Shown: positions 38,521 to 47,808, counted from the stretch's first letter. The stretch: 64,000 bases of DNA from Ruminococcus flavefaciens (GCA_023663905.1 JAMPGO010000001.1:674104-738103); one strand, 5' to 3'. Numbers and translations are program-made. Notes: generated by a model not told the origin, from the sequence alone.

Positions 38521-38997
38521 TTAATCTTTCAGCGGATAGCCCTTGCCGTCGGTGTTTATGCTTCCGCAGAGAATGAGTATGCCTTCAATCAAGCCCCAGA
38601 TTTCAATGGCAAAGATGAGCAGTGCGCCTATGCCGATACAGGACAGGATTATGCCGAGAAGCGTAAGGCAGAGCTGAAGAATAGCTTTTCCCGTATAGCC
38701 GAGATAGAAGTTATGCACACCAAATGCGCCGAGGAAGATTCCGAGAAGTCCTCCTGCGATTTTTGATTTCTGATTGACCGTTACAGGGTTGCCTGAATAT
38801 CCTCCGCCATAGCTTGCAACATTGCCGACAACGTTACCGCTGAGGTACTGTCCGCAGGAAGTGCAGACTGCTGAGCCGTCAGGTACGGATGTTCCGCAGT
38901 TTTCGCAGTAGTTTGAACCCTGTCCGACAGGTGTTCCGCAGGATGTGCAGACAGAGTCGCCCGGATTCAGATTGTTTCCGCAGTTTTTACAATACAT
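38521..38997 (-). CDS. Zinc-ribbon/TM2 membrane protein (copy 3 of cluster)
   Basis: A 158-residue paralogue. Zinc-ribbon units carry CxxCG repeats, followed by a Gly/Ser/Tyr linker and a TM2 domain (AGGLLGIFLGAFGVHNFYLGYTGKA). The TM2 region here has an extra hydrophobic stretch (LLGIILSCIGIGALLIFAIEIW) that lengthens the C-terminal half compared with the other copies. Confidence 0.87.
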   Translation of the reverse strand: MYCKNCGNNLNPGDSVCTSCGTPVGQGSNYCENCGTSVPDGSAVCTSCGQYLSGNVVGNVASYGGGYSGNPVTVNQKSKIAGGLLGIFLGAFGVHNFYLGYTGKAILQLCLTLLGIILSCIGIGALLIFAIEIWGLIEGILILCGSINTDGKGYPLKD

Positions 38998-39030
38998 AAT
39001 AGTCTCCTTATAAAAATATAGTCTCGCTTA

Positions 39031-39432
39031 TCAGTCGCCGAGCGGATTTCCGTCAGCGTCCGTATTTATGCTTCCGCAGAGAATGAGTATGCCCTCAACA
39101 AATCCCCATATACTGCCGATTCCGCAGGAGCAGACAGTAAGGATGAGCTGGATGATTCCTCTTGTCGTATAGCCGAGATAGAAATTGTGTATGCCGAATC
39201 CGCCGAGGAAGATTCCGAGCAGACCCGCAGCCATTTTCGATTTTGCGCCCGAAGTGCCGATTCCTTTGTTGCCCTGCGTTGCAAATCCGCAGGAGAGACA
39301 TACGTCCGCACCCGGCTTGAGTTCGCTTCCGCAGTTTACGCAGAATCTGTCGCCCTGCCCTTTCATAGTTCCGCAGTTTATACATACTGCCGAATTATCG
39401 TCCATAGCGCTTCCGCAGTTTTTACAATACAT
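39031..39432 (-). CDS. Zinc-ribbon/TM2 membrane protein (copy 2 of cluster)
   Basis: A 133-residue paralogue, the shortest of the four. CKNCG, CINCG, CVNCG and CLSCG form two ribbon units, then AAGLLGIFLGGFGIHNFYLGYTTRG marks TM2. It closely matches copy 4 in the TM2 domain (shared Cys-Ser/Thr-Cys-Gly segment). The RBS is GGGGG. Confidence 0.87.
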   Translation of the reverse strand: MYCKNCGSAMDDNSAVCINCGTMKGQGDRFCVNCGSELKPGADVCLSCGFATQGNKGIGTSGAKSKMAAGLLGIFLGGFGIHNFYLGYTTRGIIQLILTVCSCGIGSIWGFVEGILILCGSINTDADGNPLGD

Positions 39433-39448
39433 AAAATAACCCCCTTAA

Positions 39449-39871
39449 TCAATCACGGAGCAGATTGCCGTCAGCGTCAGTGTTGATTTTTCCTCCGAGT
39501 ATGAGTATACCCTCAATCAGTCCCCATATACCGCCGATTCCGCAGGTCCAGAGCGTGACGAAAAACTGAAACAGTCCCTTTAGTTTATAGCCCAGATAGA
39601 AGCTATGCACTCCGAATGCGCCGAGGAAAATTCCGAGAACAGCCGCAAGCGTTCTTGATTTCGTACCCTGAATTTTTATGCCGTCATCCCGAACAGAGCT
39701 GACAGTATCGGTATACACGGACAGACCGCAGACAGTACACTCCGCCGAGCCCTGCGTTACAGATGTTCCGCAGTTCTGACAGTAAGCCGAGCCGTAACCA
39801 ACAGGTATTCCGCAGTCCTTGCAGATTTTCTCCTCCACGTCCATAGCTTTTCCGCAGTTTCTGCAATACAT
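39449..39871 (-). CDS. Zinc-ribbon/TM2 membrane protein (copy 1 of cluster)
   Basis: A 140-residue protein and the first gene of the cluster. It starts MYCRNCGKAMDVEEKICKDCG; the ATG at 39871 follows AGGAGG, while an in-frame ATG 19 codons earlier precedes it. Four CxxCG-type units lead to TM2 (LAAVLGIFLGAFGVHSFYLGYKLKG). It is divergently transcribed from the riboflavin operon. Confidence 0.87.
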   Translation of the reverse strand: MYCRNCGKAMDVEEKICKDCGIPVGYGSAYCQNCGTSVTQGSAECTVCGLSVYTDTVSSVRDDGIKIQGTKSRTLAAVLGIFLGAFGVHSFYLGYKLKGLFQFFVTLWTCGIGGIWGLIEGILILGGKINTDADGNLLRD

Positions 39872-39926
39872 AAAAATCCTCCTGTTGCTGTAATGACCTG
39901 ACAGGCAATGATTTCCTGTAAATAAC

Positions 39927-39955
39927 ATTATAGCATATAGTTAATGAAATGTCAA
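39927..39955 (-). promoter_or_regulatory. Sigma-A promoter of the zinc-ribbon/TM2 cluster
   Basis: Minus strand TTGACA, 17 bases, TATAAT (full consensus). It is back to back with the riboflavin promoter, only about 37 bases away. Confidence 0.88.
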
Positions 39956-39992
39956 TAAATTCAGAAAATTTTTTGATTATTATTATTTTGTA

Positions 39993-40021
39993 TTGACACA
40001 GTTATGACAATATGATATAAT
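39993..40021 (+). promoter_or_regulatory. Sigma-A promoter of the riboflavin operon
   Basis: TTGACA, 17 bases, TATAAT, ending ten bases before the FMN aptamer. Confidence 0.9.
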
Positions 40022-40030
40022 ATATACATA

Positions 40031-40145
40031 ATCTTCGGGGCAGGGTGAAAATCCCTACCGACAGTGAGAGCCTGTGAGCCTTTTTCGGGGCTGATTCGGT
40101 GAAATTCCGAAGCCGACGGTTATAGTCCGGATGTGAGAAGATATT
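40031..40145 (+). ncRNA. FMN riboswitch (RFN element)
   Basis: The conserved RFN blocks are present: ATCTTCGGGGCAGGGTGAAA at the 5' side, CCCTACCGACAG, GCCTGTGAGCC, the ATTCGGTGAAATTCCGAA hairpin, GCCGACGGTTATAGTC and GGATG-AGAAGAT closing the P1 stem (ATCTTC / GAAGAT). FMN binding should favour the terminator downstream. It controls the riboflavin operon that follows. Confidence 0.97.
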
Positions 40146-40164
40146 CAGCATAAAGCAAAGCTGT

Positions 40165-40191
40165 TTCCCCGATTGTTACGGGGATTTTTTG
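40165..40191 (+). terminator. Riboswitch expression-platform terminator
   Basis: Stem TCCCCG / CGGGGA followed by T6, 40 bases before ribD; transcription attenuation is the likely mode of control. Confidence 0.88.
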
Positions 40192-40228
40192 TTATATAAT
40201 GCAAACACAATTATTCACGGAGGTGCTT

Positions 40229-41329
40229 ATGTCTCACGAAAAATATATGAAAGAAGCTCTTGAACTCGCACGAAAAGGTATGGGATTCGTCAGTCCCAAT
40301 CCTATGGTCGGAGCTGTAATCGTAAAGAACGGCGAGATTATCGGTCGTGGATTTCACCCGAAATACGGCGAACTTCACGCCGAACGCTTTGCTTTTGCGG
40401 ACTGCGACGGCAAAGGCATTGACTGCACGGGCGCAGATATGTACGTCACGCTCGAACCCTGCTGTCATCACGGAAAAACTCCGCCCTGCACGGAAGCCGT
40501 TATTCAGCACAGAATTGCTCACGTCTATATCGGCTCTTCCGACCCTAATCCGCTCGTTGCAGGAAAAGGTACTCGGATTCTCAGAGAACACGGCATTGAA
40601 GTTACAGAGGGTATTCTCAAGGACGAATGCGATGAGCTGAACGAGATTTTCTTCCGCTATATCACTGCGAAAAAGCCCTTTGTTACTATGAAGTACGCTA
40701 TGACTACAGACGGCAAAATCGCCTGCTTTACGGGTGAATCAAAGTGGATTACAGGCGAAGAAGCCCGTCTTAATGTCCAGAAGGAACGTCTAAGGCACTC
40801 CGCAATTATGGTCGGTATCGGCACTGTCCTTGCGGATGACCCTATGCTGACGTGCCGTCTCGAAAACAGCCGTAATCCCATAAGAATTATATGCGATACT
40901 CATCTTCGTATTCCGACGGACTGCAATATTGTCCGCACGGCAAGAGAAATCCCGACGATTATAGCTACCTGCTCGGACGACGGAAAAAGGCTCGAAAATA
41001 TGGGCTGTACTGTTATGACTATCCCTGAAAAAGACAGTCATATCGACCTTAATCAGCTTATTGACAGGCTGGCTGATAAGACCGACAGCATTCTTCTCGA
41101 AGGCGGTGGTGAGCTTAACTGGGCTATGCTGAACGCAGGGCTTGTCGATAAAGTTCAGGCTTATATTGCTCCCAAAATTTTCGGCGGAGCTTCCGCAAAA
41201 TCGCCTGTCTCGGGTATGGGCGTGCCGTTGCCGTCCGACGCATTTATGCTGACGGATTCAAAAATAAAGCAGGTCGGCGACGATATTTTAATTGAAAGCA
41301 GGGTGAAAAATGTTCACAGGAATAATTGA
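40229..41329 (+). CDS. ribD: Riboflavin biosynthesis bifunctional deaminase/reductase RibD
   Basis: A 366-residue enzyme. The N-terminal zinc deaminase has HAE (50-52) and PCCHHGKTPPC with Cys78 and Cys87; the C-terminal reductase domain (about 150-366) has SKWITGEEAR and the motif EGGGELNW. It converts the pyrimidine intermediate in steps two and three of the pathway. The ATG at 40229 follows GGAGG; an upstream ATG ten codons earlier does not. Confidence 0.97.
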   Translation: MSHEKYMKEALELARKGMGFVSPNPMVGAVIVKNGEIIGRGFHPKYGELHAERFAFADCDGKGIDCTGADMYVTLEPCCHHGKTPPCTEAVIQHRIAHVYIGSSDPNPLVAGKGTRILREHGIEVTEGILKDECDELNEIFFRYITAKKPFVTMKYAMTTDGKIACFTGESKWITGEEARLNVQKERLRHSAIMVGIGTVLADDPMLTCRLENSRNPIRIICDTHLRIPTDCNIVRTAREIPTIIATCSDDGKRLENMGCTVMTIPEKDSHIDLNQLIDRLADKTDSILLEGGGELNWAMLNAGLVDKVQAYIAPKIFGGASAKSPVSGMGVPLPSDAFMLTDSKIKQVGDDILIESRVKNVHRNN

Positions 41330-41948
41330 GGAAATCGGTACTGTCAGGGAAGTCCGCAGAAACGGCAGTAACTCTTTTATACGGATTCAGGCGGAAAAAG
41401 TCCTCTCGGATGTCCGTATCGGAGACAGCATAGCGGTAAACGGTGTGTGCCTTACCGTCACGGAATATGACGGCGGTATATTTCGGGCGGACGTTATGAA
41501 CGAGACCCTCAGCCGTTCGTCTCTCGGAAGTCTCAGACCCGGAAGCTCTGTAAATCTTGAAAGGGCTATGTCCGCAGGCGGTCGCTTCGGAGGGCATATT
41601 GTTTCGGGTCATATTGACGGCACAGGGACTGTTATTGCCATAAAAAACGACGGAATCGCCGTGTGGTACACCATAAAGACGGACGACAGCATTATGCGCT
41701 ATATCATCGAAAAAGGCTCGGTCGCAATCGACGGCATAAGCCTTACCGTCGCAAAAGTCGGTGCGGATAATTTCAGCGTTTCGATAATTCCGCACACGGC
41801 TAGTCAGACGATTCTTTCATACAGAAAAATCGGCGATATTGTTAATCTCGAAAACGATATTGTCGGGAAATACGTTGAAAAGCTTATGAATCCTGCAAAA
41901 AACAGCGGTATTGATATGGCTTTTCTTGCAGAAAGGGGCTTCCTATGA
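41310..41948 (+). CDS. ribE: Riboflavin synthase, alpha chain
   Basis: A 212-residue trimeric enzyme with two lumazine-binding repeats. It begins MFTGIIEEIG, and the second repeat starts near GGHIVSGHIDGTG. It dismutates 6,7-dimethyl-8-ribityllumazine to riboflavin. It overlaps ribD by 20 bases and the next gene by four. Confidence 0.97.
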   Translation: MFTGIIEEIGTVREVRRNGSNSFIRIQAEKVLSDVRIGDSIAVNGVCLTVTEYDGGIFRADVMNETLSRSSLGSLRPGSSVNLERAMSAGGRFGGHIVSGHIDGTGTVIAIKNDGIAVWYTIKTDDSIMRYIIEKGSVAIDGISLTVAKVGADNFSVSIIPHTASQTILSYRKIGDIVNLENDIVGKYVEKLMNPAKNSGIDMAFLAERGFL

Positions 41949-42778
41949 AAAAAATCCCGTTATTATTACCGCTCCTGTCCGTGATTGCGCTATGCTCGTG
42001 TTCGGTCAACATCGAAGGTATCAACAACGGCTCAGCGACCGATTTTATTCAGAAAGACAGCGAAACCCGTACTGTTGACGTTAAAGGCATTGATAAAATT
42101 GAGGTTGATATTGCCGTCGGAGCTTGCAATATTACTGTCGGCGATTCAGACGAGGCGGTTATGGAGACTAACTGCGAATGCAAAGGAGTCAGCAAGGAAA
42201 AAGTCCAAAAGGCTATCGATAATACCGAACTCCGCTGTGAAACAAAGGGCAGTACGCTTCACATTGATTTCATAAATTCCGAAACAGGCAAAAAAATCGA
42301 TGACAGCATTAGCTTTTTGACTATCATCACCGACCTTGAAATTGCCCTGCCCGACAGCTTCAGTGAATTTGATATTTCCACAGATGTGGGCGAAATTACA
42401 ATAAACGGTTTTTCGGGTGCGTTCGATATTTCAAGCGACGTGGGCGATATATCGGCAAAAAATCTTACCGTAACAGGCAAGTCGGATTTCAGCGTTGATG
42501 TCGGCAATATCAACTGCGAAATTGCTGAGCTTTCCGCAAATGAACTCGAACTTTCCGCAGATGTCGGCGATGTTGATTTATCGCTCGGCAGGACTGATAA
42601 ATCTAAAATCGAGATTAAATCCGATGTCGGAAATATCAGCCTCGATACTCAGGGTAAATCCTATGAGGAGATTTCTTCAAGAAAAGATGTCAACGAGCAG
42701 GAAAAGAAAATCACTGTTGACGGCAACTGCACTGTCGAAATGGAAGCCGATTTAGGCGATATAAATATAACAAAATAA
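41945..42778 (+). CDS. Lipoprotein with DUF4097-like beta-strand repeat domain
   Basis: A 277-residue predicted lipoprotein. The signal ends with a lipobox-like LCS-Cys near residue 19. The body is a string of short repeats of the type [25 protein letters not shown], in which Asp-Val-Gly recurs, typical of DUF4097/DUF2807 right-handed beta structures. No function is known for this part. The ATGA overlap with ribE and the 11-base gap to ribBA place it inside the riboflavin transcript. Confidence 0.8.
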   Translation: MKKIPLLLPLLSVIALCSCSVNIEGINNGSATDFIQKDSETRTVDVKGIDKIEVDIAVGACNITVGDSDEAVMETNCECKGVSKEKVQKAIDNTELRCETKGSTLHIDFINSETGKKIDDSISFLTIITDLEIALPDSFSEFDISTDVGEITINGFSGAFDISSDVGDISAKNLTVTGKSDFSVDVGNINCEIAELSANELELSADVGDVDLSLGRTDKSKIEIKSDVGNISLDTQGKSYEEISSRKDVNEQEKKITVDGNCTVEMEADLGDINITK

Positions 42779-42789
42779 GGAGGATAACT

Positions 42790-43989
42790 ATGTTTGAGTA
42801 CAATACGGTTGAGGAGGCGCTTGAAGCTCTCCGCAACGGCGAGATTATTCTCGTCACGGACGATGAGGACAGAGAAAACGAAGGCGATATGATTTGCGCC
42901 GCCGAGTTTGCTACTACGGAAAACGTCAATTTTATGGCTGTCCACGCAAAGGGTCTTATATGTATGCCGATGAGTGCGGAACTCTGCAACAGGCTTCACC
43001 TTCCGCAGATGGTTGACTACAACACGGACAACCACTGCACGGCTTTCACGGTATCAATCGACCACGTTGAGACTACTACGGGCATATCGGCTCAGGAGCG
43101 TGGATTCACGGCAAGAATGGCGGTTGACGATAATGCAAAGCCCGAAGATTTCCGCCGTCCCGGGCATATGTTTCCGCTGACCGCAAAGAAAAACGGCGTG
43201 CTGGAGCGTGAGGGTCACACGGAGGCTACTGTTGATTTAATGCGCCTTGCAGGTCTCAAAGAATGCGGTCTGTGCTGTGAGATTATGCGTGACGACGGCA
43301 CTATGATGCGCTCCGCCGAGCTTCAGGAAAAGGCAAAGGAATGGGGTCTGAAATTCATCACCATTCAGGCTCTCAAAGAGTACAGAAAAATTCACGAGAC
43401 GTTTGTGGAGCGTGTTGCAGATACAAAGTTACCGACGAAATACGGCGATTTCAGGGCTGTGTGCTTCATCAACAGGCTCAACGGCGAACATCACGTTGCA
43501 CTCGTAAAGGGCGATATAGGCGACGGCGAGGACATTCTCTGCCGTGTTCACTCCGAATGTCTCACAGGCGACGCTTTCGGCTCGCTCAAATGCGACTGCG
43601 GACAGCAGTTTGCTTCGGCTATGACACAGATTGAAAAAGAAGGCAGGGGTGTGCTTCTTTATATGAGACAGGAGGGTCGTGGAATCGGTCTCGTCAACAA
43701 GCTCCGTGCGTATGAGCTTCAGGACGGCGGTATGGATACGCTCGACGCTAATCTTGCGCTCGGTTTTCCCGGCGATATGCGTGAGTATTACATCGGCGCA
43801 CAGATTCTGCGTGAACTCGGCTGTAAAACTCTCCGCCTGCTGACAAACAATCCCGACAAGATTTACGGTCTCAGCGGTTTCGGGCTGGAAATCAAGGAGC
43901 GTGTGCCGATTCAGATGGACGCTACTGCATTCGACCTGTTTTACCTCAAAACAAAGCGTGACAGAATGGGGCATATTCTTAACTACTGA
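42790..43989 (+). CDS. ribBA: Bifunctional DHBP synthase / GTP cyclohydrolase II
   Basis: A 399-residue fusion. The DHBP synthase half (1-200) has [12 protein letters not shown] and [12 protein letters not shown]; the GTP cyclohydrolase II half (201-399) has the zinc cysteines in [18 protein letters not shown] and [10 protein letters not shown]. It supplies both committed precursors of riboflavin. The RBS is AGGAGG. Confidence 0.97.
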   Translation: MFEYNTVEEALEALRNGEIILVTDDEDRENEGDMICAAEFATTENVNFMAVHAKGLICMPMSAELCNRLHLPQMVDYNTDNHCTAFTVSIDHVETTTGISAQERGFTARMAVDDNAKPEDFRRPGHMFPLTAKKNGVLEREGHTEATVDLMRLAGLKECGLCCEIMRDDGTMMRSAELQEKAKEWGLKFITIQALKEYRKIHETFVERVADTKLPTKYGDFRAVCFINRLNGEHHVALVKGDIGDGEDILCRVHSECLTGDAFGSLKCDCGQQFASAMTQIEKEGRGVLLYMRQEGRGIGLVNKLRAYELQDGGMDTLDANLALGFPGDMREYYIGAQILRELGCKTLRLLTNNPDKIYGLSGFGLEIKERVPIQMDATAFDLFYLKTKRDRMGHILNY

Positions 43990-44005
43990 CAATAGATGAT
44001 ATGAT

Positions 44006-44509
44006 ATGGGATTCAAAGATTATTTTTACATCGCTGTTTTCGCCGTTCTTATTCTGCTGATTGCCTACGATGTTATCCTTATGGCGGTAAATTCGCAGAG
44101 GATTAAGAAAATCAGCAGAAAAGTTGCCGTAAAAAAGAGCATAAAGCTTGATGTTATATGGATTATCCTTTCCGCAATCAACGCATTTGTTAACTTTGAG
44201 CAGTACAGAACGGCACACAGAGATACGAGACTGCATTTGCTTGCTTTTGTCTCGTGGACAATATGCGGTACAGCTCATATTCTGGTGATATTGCTTGACA
44301 GGCATATCTATATAACTCCCGAAGGCTTGTTTTATAAGTCTATGATAAAAATTCAGCCCAGAGAGAAGTACAGGTACAGAATTGACGGCGATACGCTCGA
44401 ACTCTACTATAAGCAGAATGATACTCCTGCAAAGTACAGCATAAAAGGCGACAAGGATGAGCTTGCCGTTCTGCTCGACGAAAACTATGTGAAATATACA
44501 GGGGATTAA
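44006..44509 (+). CDS. Membrane protein in the rib operon (copy 1)
   Basis: A 167-residue protein with hydrophobic segments at about 7-27, 50-65 and 78-97 and a hydrophilic C-terminal domain of about 65 residues (TPEGLFYKS to the end) with a repeated DTLELYYK-type strand. It is a paralogue of the next gene (both share [15 protein letters not shown] and KDEL). I do not recognise the family with certainty. The ribosome site is poor, so coupling to ribBA is likely. Confidence 0.75.
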   Translation: MGFKDYFYIAVFAVLILLIAYDVILMAVNSQRIKKISRKVAVKKSIKLDVIWIILSAINAFVNFEQYRTAHRDTRLHLLAFVSWTICGTAHILVILLDRHIYITPEGLFYKSMIKIQPREKYRYRIDGDTLELYYKQNDTPAKYSIKGDKDELAVLLDENYVKYTGD

Positions 44510-44532
44510 TAATGACAAAAGGGTGATTTGTT

Positions 44533-45060
44533 ATGACGCTTTTTGAAAAAATAACACTTTTTATGTTCATACTTATGCTGATAATGTGTATCGCTCAGGC
44601 TGTTGAGATTATTATGTGGCATAAGAAAATCAGGAAATTCAGCAACAGGATAAAAATCAGGCACAAAAAAACAGACAGCTATATATGGATGCTTGTCGCA
44701 CTCGCAAATATCGCCGTTGAATCGTATATGCTGATTCATTCCGTCCCGACCTACAACTACACTATCAGCACGGACGGCTATCTCTATATGATTCTTATGT
44801 GGACTGCATTCCTGATATATATCTTACTGCCGACCCTGTTCGTACGCTGTCACTATATAACACCCGAAGGTCTGCTGGTGCAGGGTGCGAAGAATGATAT
44901 GTACGGCAAGGACGAGGTGAAGTACGCTTTAAAGGGCGATACACTCGAGCTTTACTACAAAAAGCTCAGCAGTGCGGTAAAATACGGCATTGCCGAGAAA
45001 AAAGATGAGCTTACTGATATGCTCAGTAATAACTATAAACCAAAGGAGAAAAAACAATGA
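44533..45060 (+). CDS. Membrane protein in the rib operon (copy 2)
   Basis: A 175-residue paralogue of the preceding gene, with three hydrophobic segments and a similar C-terminal domain ([11 protein letters not shown] to [11 protein letters not shown]). RBS AAAGGGTGA. Its stop overlaps the ribH start by four bases (ATGA), so it is co-transcribed with riboflavin genes. No transport motif is visible; function unknown. Confidence 0.75.
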   Translation: MTLFEKITLFMFILMLIMCIAQAVEIIMWHKKIRKFSNRIKIRHKKTDSYIWMLVALANIAVESYMLIHSVPTYNYTISTDGYLYMILMWTAFLIYILLPTLFVRCHYITPEGLLVQGAKNDMYGKDEVKYALKGDTLELYYKKLSSAVKYGIAEKKDELTDMLSNNYKPKEKKQ

Positions 45061-45524
45061 AAACTTATGAAGGCAATTTTATTCCCAAAGACGTGAGAAT
45101 CGGCATTATCGTTGCAAGATTCAATGAATTTATCACAAGCAAGCTTCTCGGCGGTGCTGTTGATACGCTGAAACGTCACGACGTTTCCGAGGATTCCATT
45201 GACGTTGCTTGGGTTCCGGGCGCTTTTGAAATTCCGCTCATCGCTCAGAAAATGGCTAAATCAGGCAAGTACGACGCTATAATCTGTCTCGGTGCGGTTA
45301 TCAGAGGAAGCACGTCCCACTATGAACTCGTGTGCAATGAATGCGCAAAGGGTATCGCTCAGGTATCGCTTAATACCGATACTCCTGTTATGTTCGGCGT
45401 TATCACTACGGAAAACATCGAACAGGCTATCGAGCGTGCAGGCTCAAAGGCTGGCAACAAGGGCAGTGAATGCGCTGAGGGTGCAATTGAGATGATTAAC
45501 CTTATCAGAGAGATTGAGGACTAA
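45057..45524 (+). CDS. ribH: 6,7-dimethyl-8-ribityllumazine synthase
   Basis: A 155-residue lumazine synthase. [11 protein letters not shown] at the N-terminus, [12 protein letters not shown] and [15 protein letters not shown] (with the catalytic His) are present. It joins the ribityl pyrimidine and DHBP. It is the last standard enzyme of the operon. Confidence 0.97.
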   Translation: MKTYEGNFIPKDVRIGIIVARFNEFITSKLLGGAVDTLKRHDVSEDSIDVAWVPGAFEIPLIAQKMAKSGKYDAIICLGAVIRGSTSHYELVCNECAKGIAQVSLNTDTPVMFGVITTENIEQAIERAGSKAGNKGSECAEGAIEMINLIREIED

Positions 45525-46181
45525 ATGGCGAACCTTATTTTTGACTACGACGGCACGATTCACGAATCAATGAAAACTTACGCTCCTGCATTCAGGAATA
45601 CGTGCAGGTGGCTTGCCGATAACGGATATATCGCCGAAAAAGAGTATACCGACAAGGAAATAAGTTACTGGCTCGGATTCAATTCAACCGATATGTGGAG
45701 CGCTTTTCAGCCCGATTTGAATCCCGAAATCCGTGAAAAGGCACGCATAATGCTCGGCGAGGATATGGCTCGGAGAGTTGAAAACGGCGAAGGTGCGTTG
45801 TTTGCGAATGCCGAAAGCGTTCTTGATGAGCTGAAAAAGCAGGGGCATACACTTATTTTCCTCAGCAACTGCCGTGTGCATTATATGGAACGTCATTCGA
45901 GAGTTTTCGGGCTTGACAGATTCTTTGATTACTTCTACTGCTGTGAAGAGTACGATTTTATCCCGAAATATCAGATATTCCGCCTGTTCAGCCTGAATCA
46001 CAAGGGACAGTATATAGTAATCGGCGACAGATTCCACGACATTGAGACTGCAACACAGAACGGTCTTAAGTCAATCGGCTGTGGCTATGGCTATTCCACA
46101 GACGGCGAACTTGATAACGCTGATATTATAGTAAACGATATAACCGAAATACCGTCGGCTGTGGAAAAACTGCTCATATGA
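45525..46181 (+). CDS. HAD-superfamily phosphatase, candidate for the riboflavin pathway dephosphorylation
   Basis: A 218-residue HAD hydrolase. The nucleophile motif FDYDGTI is at the N-terminus, followed by a helical cap, motif II (IFLSNC) and IGDRFHDIET. It starts the base after the ribH stop. The pathway needs a phosphatase acting between RibD and RibH, usually a HAD enzyme encoded elsewhere; this gene has the right place, but the function is inference from position. Confidence 0.85.
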   Translation: MANLIFDYDGTIHESMKTYAPAFRNTCRWLADNGYIAEKEYTDKEISYWLGFNSTDMWSAFQPDLNPEIREKARIMLGEDMARRVENGEGALFANAESVLDELKKQGHTLIFLSNCRVHYMERHSRVFGLDRFFDYFYCCEEYDFIPKYQIFRLFSLNHKGQYIVIGDRFHDIETATQNGLKSIGCGYGYSTDGELDNADIIVNDITEIPSAVEKLLI

Positions 46182-46192
46182 TAACAAAAAAG

Positions 46193-46220
46193 CGACTGTC
46201 AGAAAATGACAGTCGTTTTT
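46193..46220. terminator. Bidirectional terminator after the riboflavin operon
   Basis: A nine-pair stem CGACTGTCA / TGACAGTCG with a GAAAA loop and T tracts on both sides; it also serves the converging Thr-rich protein gene. Confidence 0.92.
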
Positions 46221-46223
46221 ATA

Positions 46224-47213
46224 TCAGACAGCCGTTGTCGTATAAGTTGTCGTTACTGCGGAAACATTATCGTCACGGAAGCTGAATGAAGTCGGATATG
46301 TCGTGGTGAGAAATTCAGGCGCAGTAGTTGTAGTGTAAATCTCTTCGGAAGATGTCGGTGTTGTTGTCGTAAAATATGTGCTTGTCCAATTGGTCTGCTC
46401 TGTCGTGAACGGAAACGCAGTGGTTGTATCATAAGTCGTCGTTGTGCTTGTTGTCGGAAAATACGTGCTTGTCCAAGAGGGCTGTTCTGTTGTAAACGGA
46501 AATGTTGCGGTTGCCTGTGTTACAGAGGTAGATTCCTCGATACCCGAAGGTTCTGCCGGTTTGGTAGTTTCGGTTGTATAAACAGGTCTTGTGGTAGTTC
46601 TGCTTGTGGTCAGTTGAATACCGCCGTCAACAGTAGACGTCGTTCTGCTTGTGATTACGGGATAATATTCGCCGTTTGCGGTCGTCCTTTCTGTGGATTG
46701 AAGAGTATGTGTTGCGGTAAGGGTTATGAATGATGTATCTTCCACAGGGTGCGTTGCCGTTACCGTTTCTGCCAATGAAGTGACAGCTGTAGCCGTAACG
46801 GTTATGTAACTCACGGTGCTTTCAGTTGCGACAGTTTGGAGAGATGTCACAGTGGATTCAGAAGTATGAGATAAAGAAGATACATCCGTTGTGCGTGAAG
46901 TCTGCGGTTCGTCAGGCTCGTCGGGGTCGGGTATTCTGTTCGTCGTCATATCTGTTACAGCACCCGAAGAATTTGCAACTCCCGAGTTCTCGCCCGTATA
47001 CTCCGTAATGCTGTACGGATTGCCTTCGGGTTTCGGCTTAATCTCCTGTATGGTGGTATTATTGTAGACCGCAATTCCCACGCACGCAACCATCGCCGTA
47101 CCTAAGACAGACGACGTTGTTTTAATAATTATCGACCTGCGACGTTTCTGCGCTTTCAGATATTCGTCACGTCGCCTGAGGACGCTTTCAGAAATCTCCT
47201 TATAGGTTTTCAT
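46224..47213 (-). CDS. Thr-rich single-pass membrane protein, probable regulator of the second ECF sigma factor
   Basis: A 329-residue protein. Basic residues (KAQKRRR) precede one membrane segment (about 28-48), and residues of about 60 to the end are an extreme Thr/Ser-rich region without a folded tail. It contains a direct repeat of the type FPFTTEQxxWTSTYFxTT. The start ATG at 47213 overlaps the sigma stop by 14 bases and lies after GGGAGG. Unlike the partner at the window start it has no globular C-terminal domain, so it may act by itself or with other surface proteins. Confidence 0.7.
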   Translation of the reverse strand: MKTYKEISESVLRRRDEYLKAQKRRRSIIIKTTSSVLGTAMVACVGIAVYNNTTIQEIKPKPEGNPYSITEYTGENSGVANSSGAVTDMTTNRIPDPDEPDEPQTSRTTDVSSLSHTSESTVTSLQTVATESTVSYITVTATAVTSLAETVTATHPVEDTSFITLTATHTLQSTERTTANGEYYPVITSRTTSTVDGGIQLTTSRTTTRPVYTTETTKPAEPSGIEESTSVTQATATFPFTTEQPSWTSTYFPTTSTTTTYDTTTAFPFTTEQTNWTSTYFTTTTPTSSEEIYTTTTAPEFLTTTYPTSFSFRDDNVSAVTTTYTTTAV

Positions 47214-47754
47214 ATACAAAGCCTCCCTTCTCCAGCTTGCTTCTGAGCGACTGTTTAGCTCTGTAAAGAAGATTATTAATCTGCTTTTTGTTCTTCTTCA
47301 TAATAATGGCAGTCTCATCGATAGTAAAATTTTCAAAATAAGTAAGATAGATAACCTGCCGATAGTCGGGATTGAGGTCATCAAGAGCCTTATGAAGCAT
47401 AATCTTCTGCTCTTCTTTCAGATATTCAGTTTCAAGACTCCGCTCGTCGGCTACATCTGCAAAGTCATCAACAGATAACTCCGACATTCTGCGGTTCTTT
47501 CTCAGTGCGTCAATAGCAGCGTTTCTGCCGATAGAATAAAGCCACGTCTTGAAACTGCTTTTCCCTCTGAAAACGGGTTTTTTTATTGCGAGCTTGAAAA
47601 AAGTCTCTTCCATAATTTCCTCAGCAGAACTGATATTCCCCGTTATTCCGTTGAGATAGAGAATTAGACCGTCTTTATAGTCACGGATTATTTCAGCCAG
47701 TCCGTCATCGTCGCCGTCAAGATATTTACGATAGCTTGTCTCTCCGTTATCCAT
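47200..47754 (-). CDS. ECF-type RNA polymerase sigma factor (second module)
   Basis: A 184-residue sigma factor with region 2 (SAEEIMEETFFKLAIKKPVFRGKSSFKTWLYSIGRNAAID) and region 4 (ALDDLNPDYRQVIYLTYFENFTIDETAIIMKKNKKQINNLLYRAKQSL). It is closer to typical RpoE/SigW-type ECF factors than the first one. It shares an operon with the Thr-rich membrane protein. The GH9 gene diverges 210 bases away. Confidence 0.92.
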   Translation of the reverse strand: MDNGETSYRKYLDGDDDGLAEIIRDYKDGLILYLNGITGNISSAEEIMEETFFKLAIKKPVFRGKSSFKTWLYSIGRNAAIDALRKNRRMSELSVDDFADVADERSLETEYLKEEQKIMLHKALDDLNPDYRQVIYLTYFENFTIDETAIIMKKNKKQINNLLYRAKQSLRSKLEKGGFVYENL

Positions 47755-47773
47755 TGAATCCCCCTTTCAGGAG

Positions 47774-47808
47774 AACATCTCTCCATATATTTAGACGTAT
47801 GAGATGTT
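47774..47808 (-). promoter_or_regulatory. Inverted repeat and CGTCTAAA box upstream of the ECF gene
   Basis: AACATCTC (47774-47781) and GAGATGTT (47801-47808) form an eight-base inverted repeat. Between them the minus strand reads CGTCTAAA, resembling the -10 box of ECF promoters. A matching AAC -35 is not clear, so autoregulation is only possible. Confidence 0.35.
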
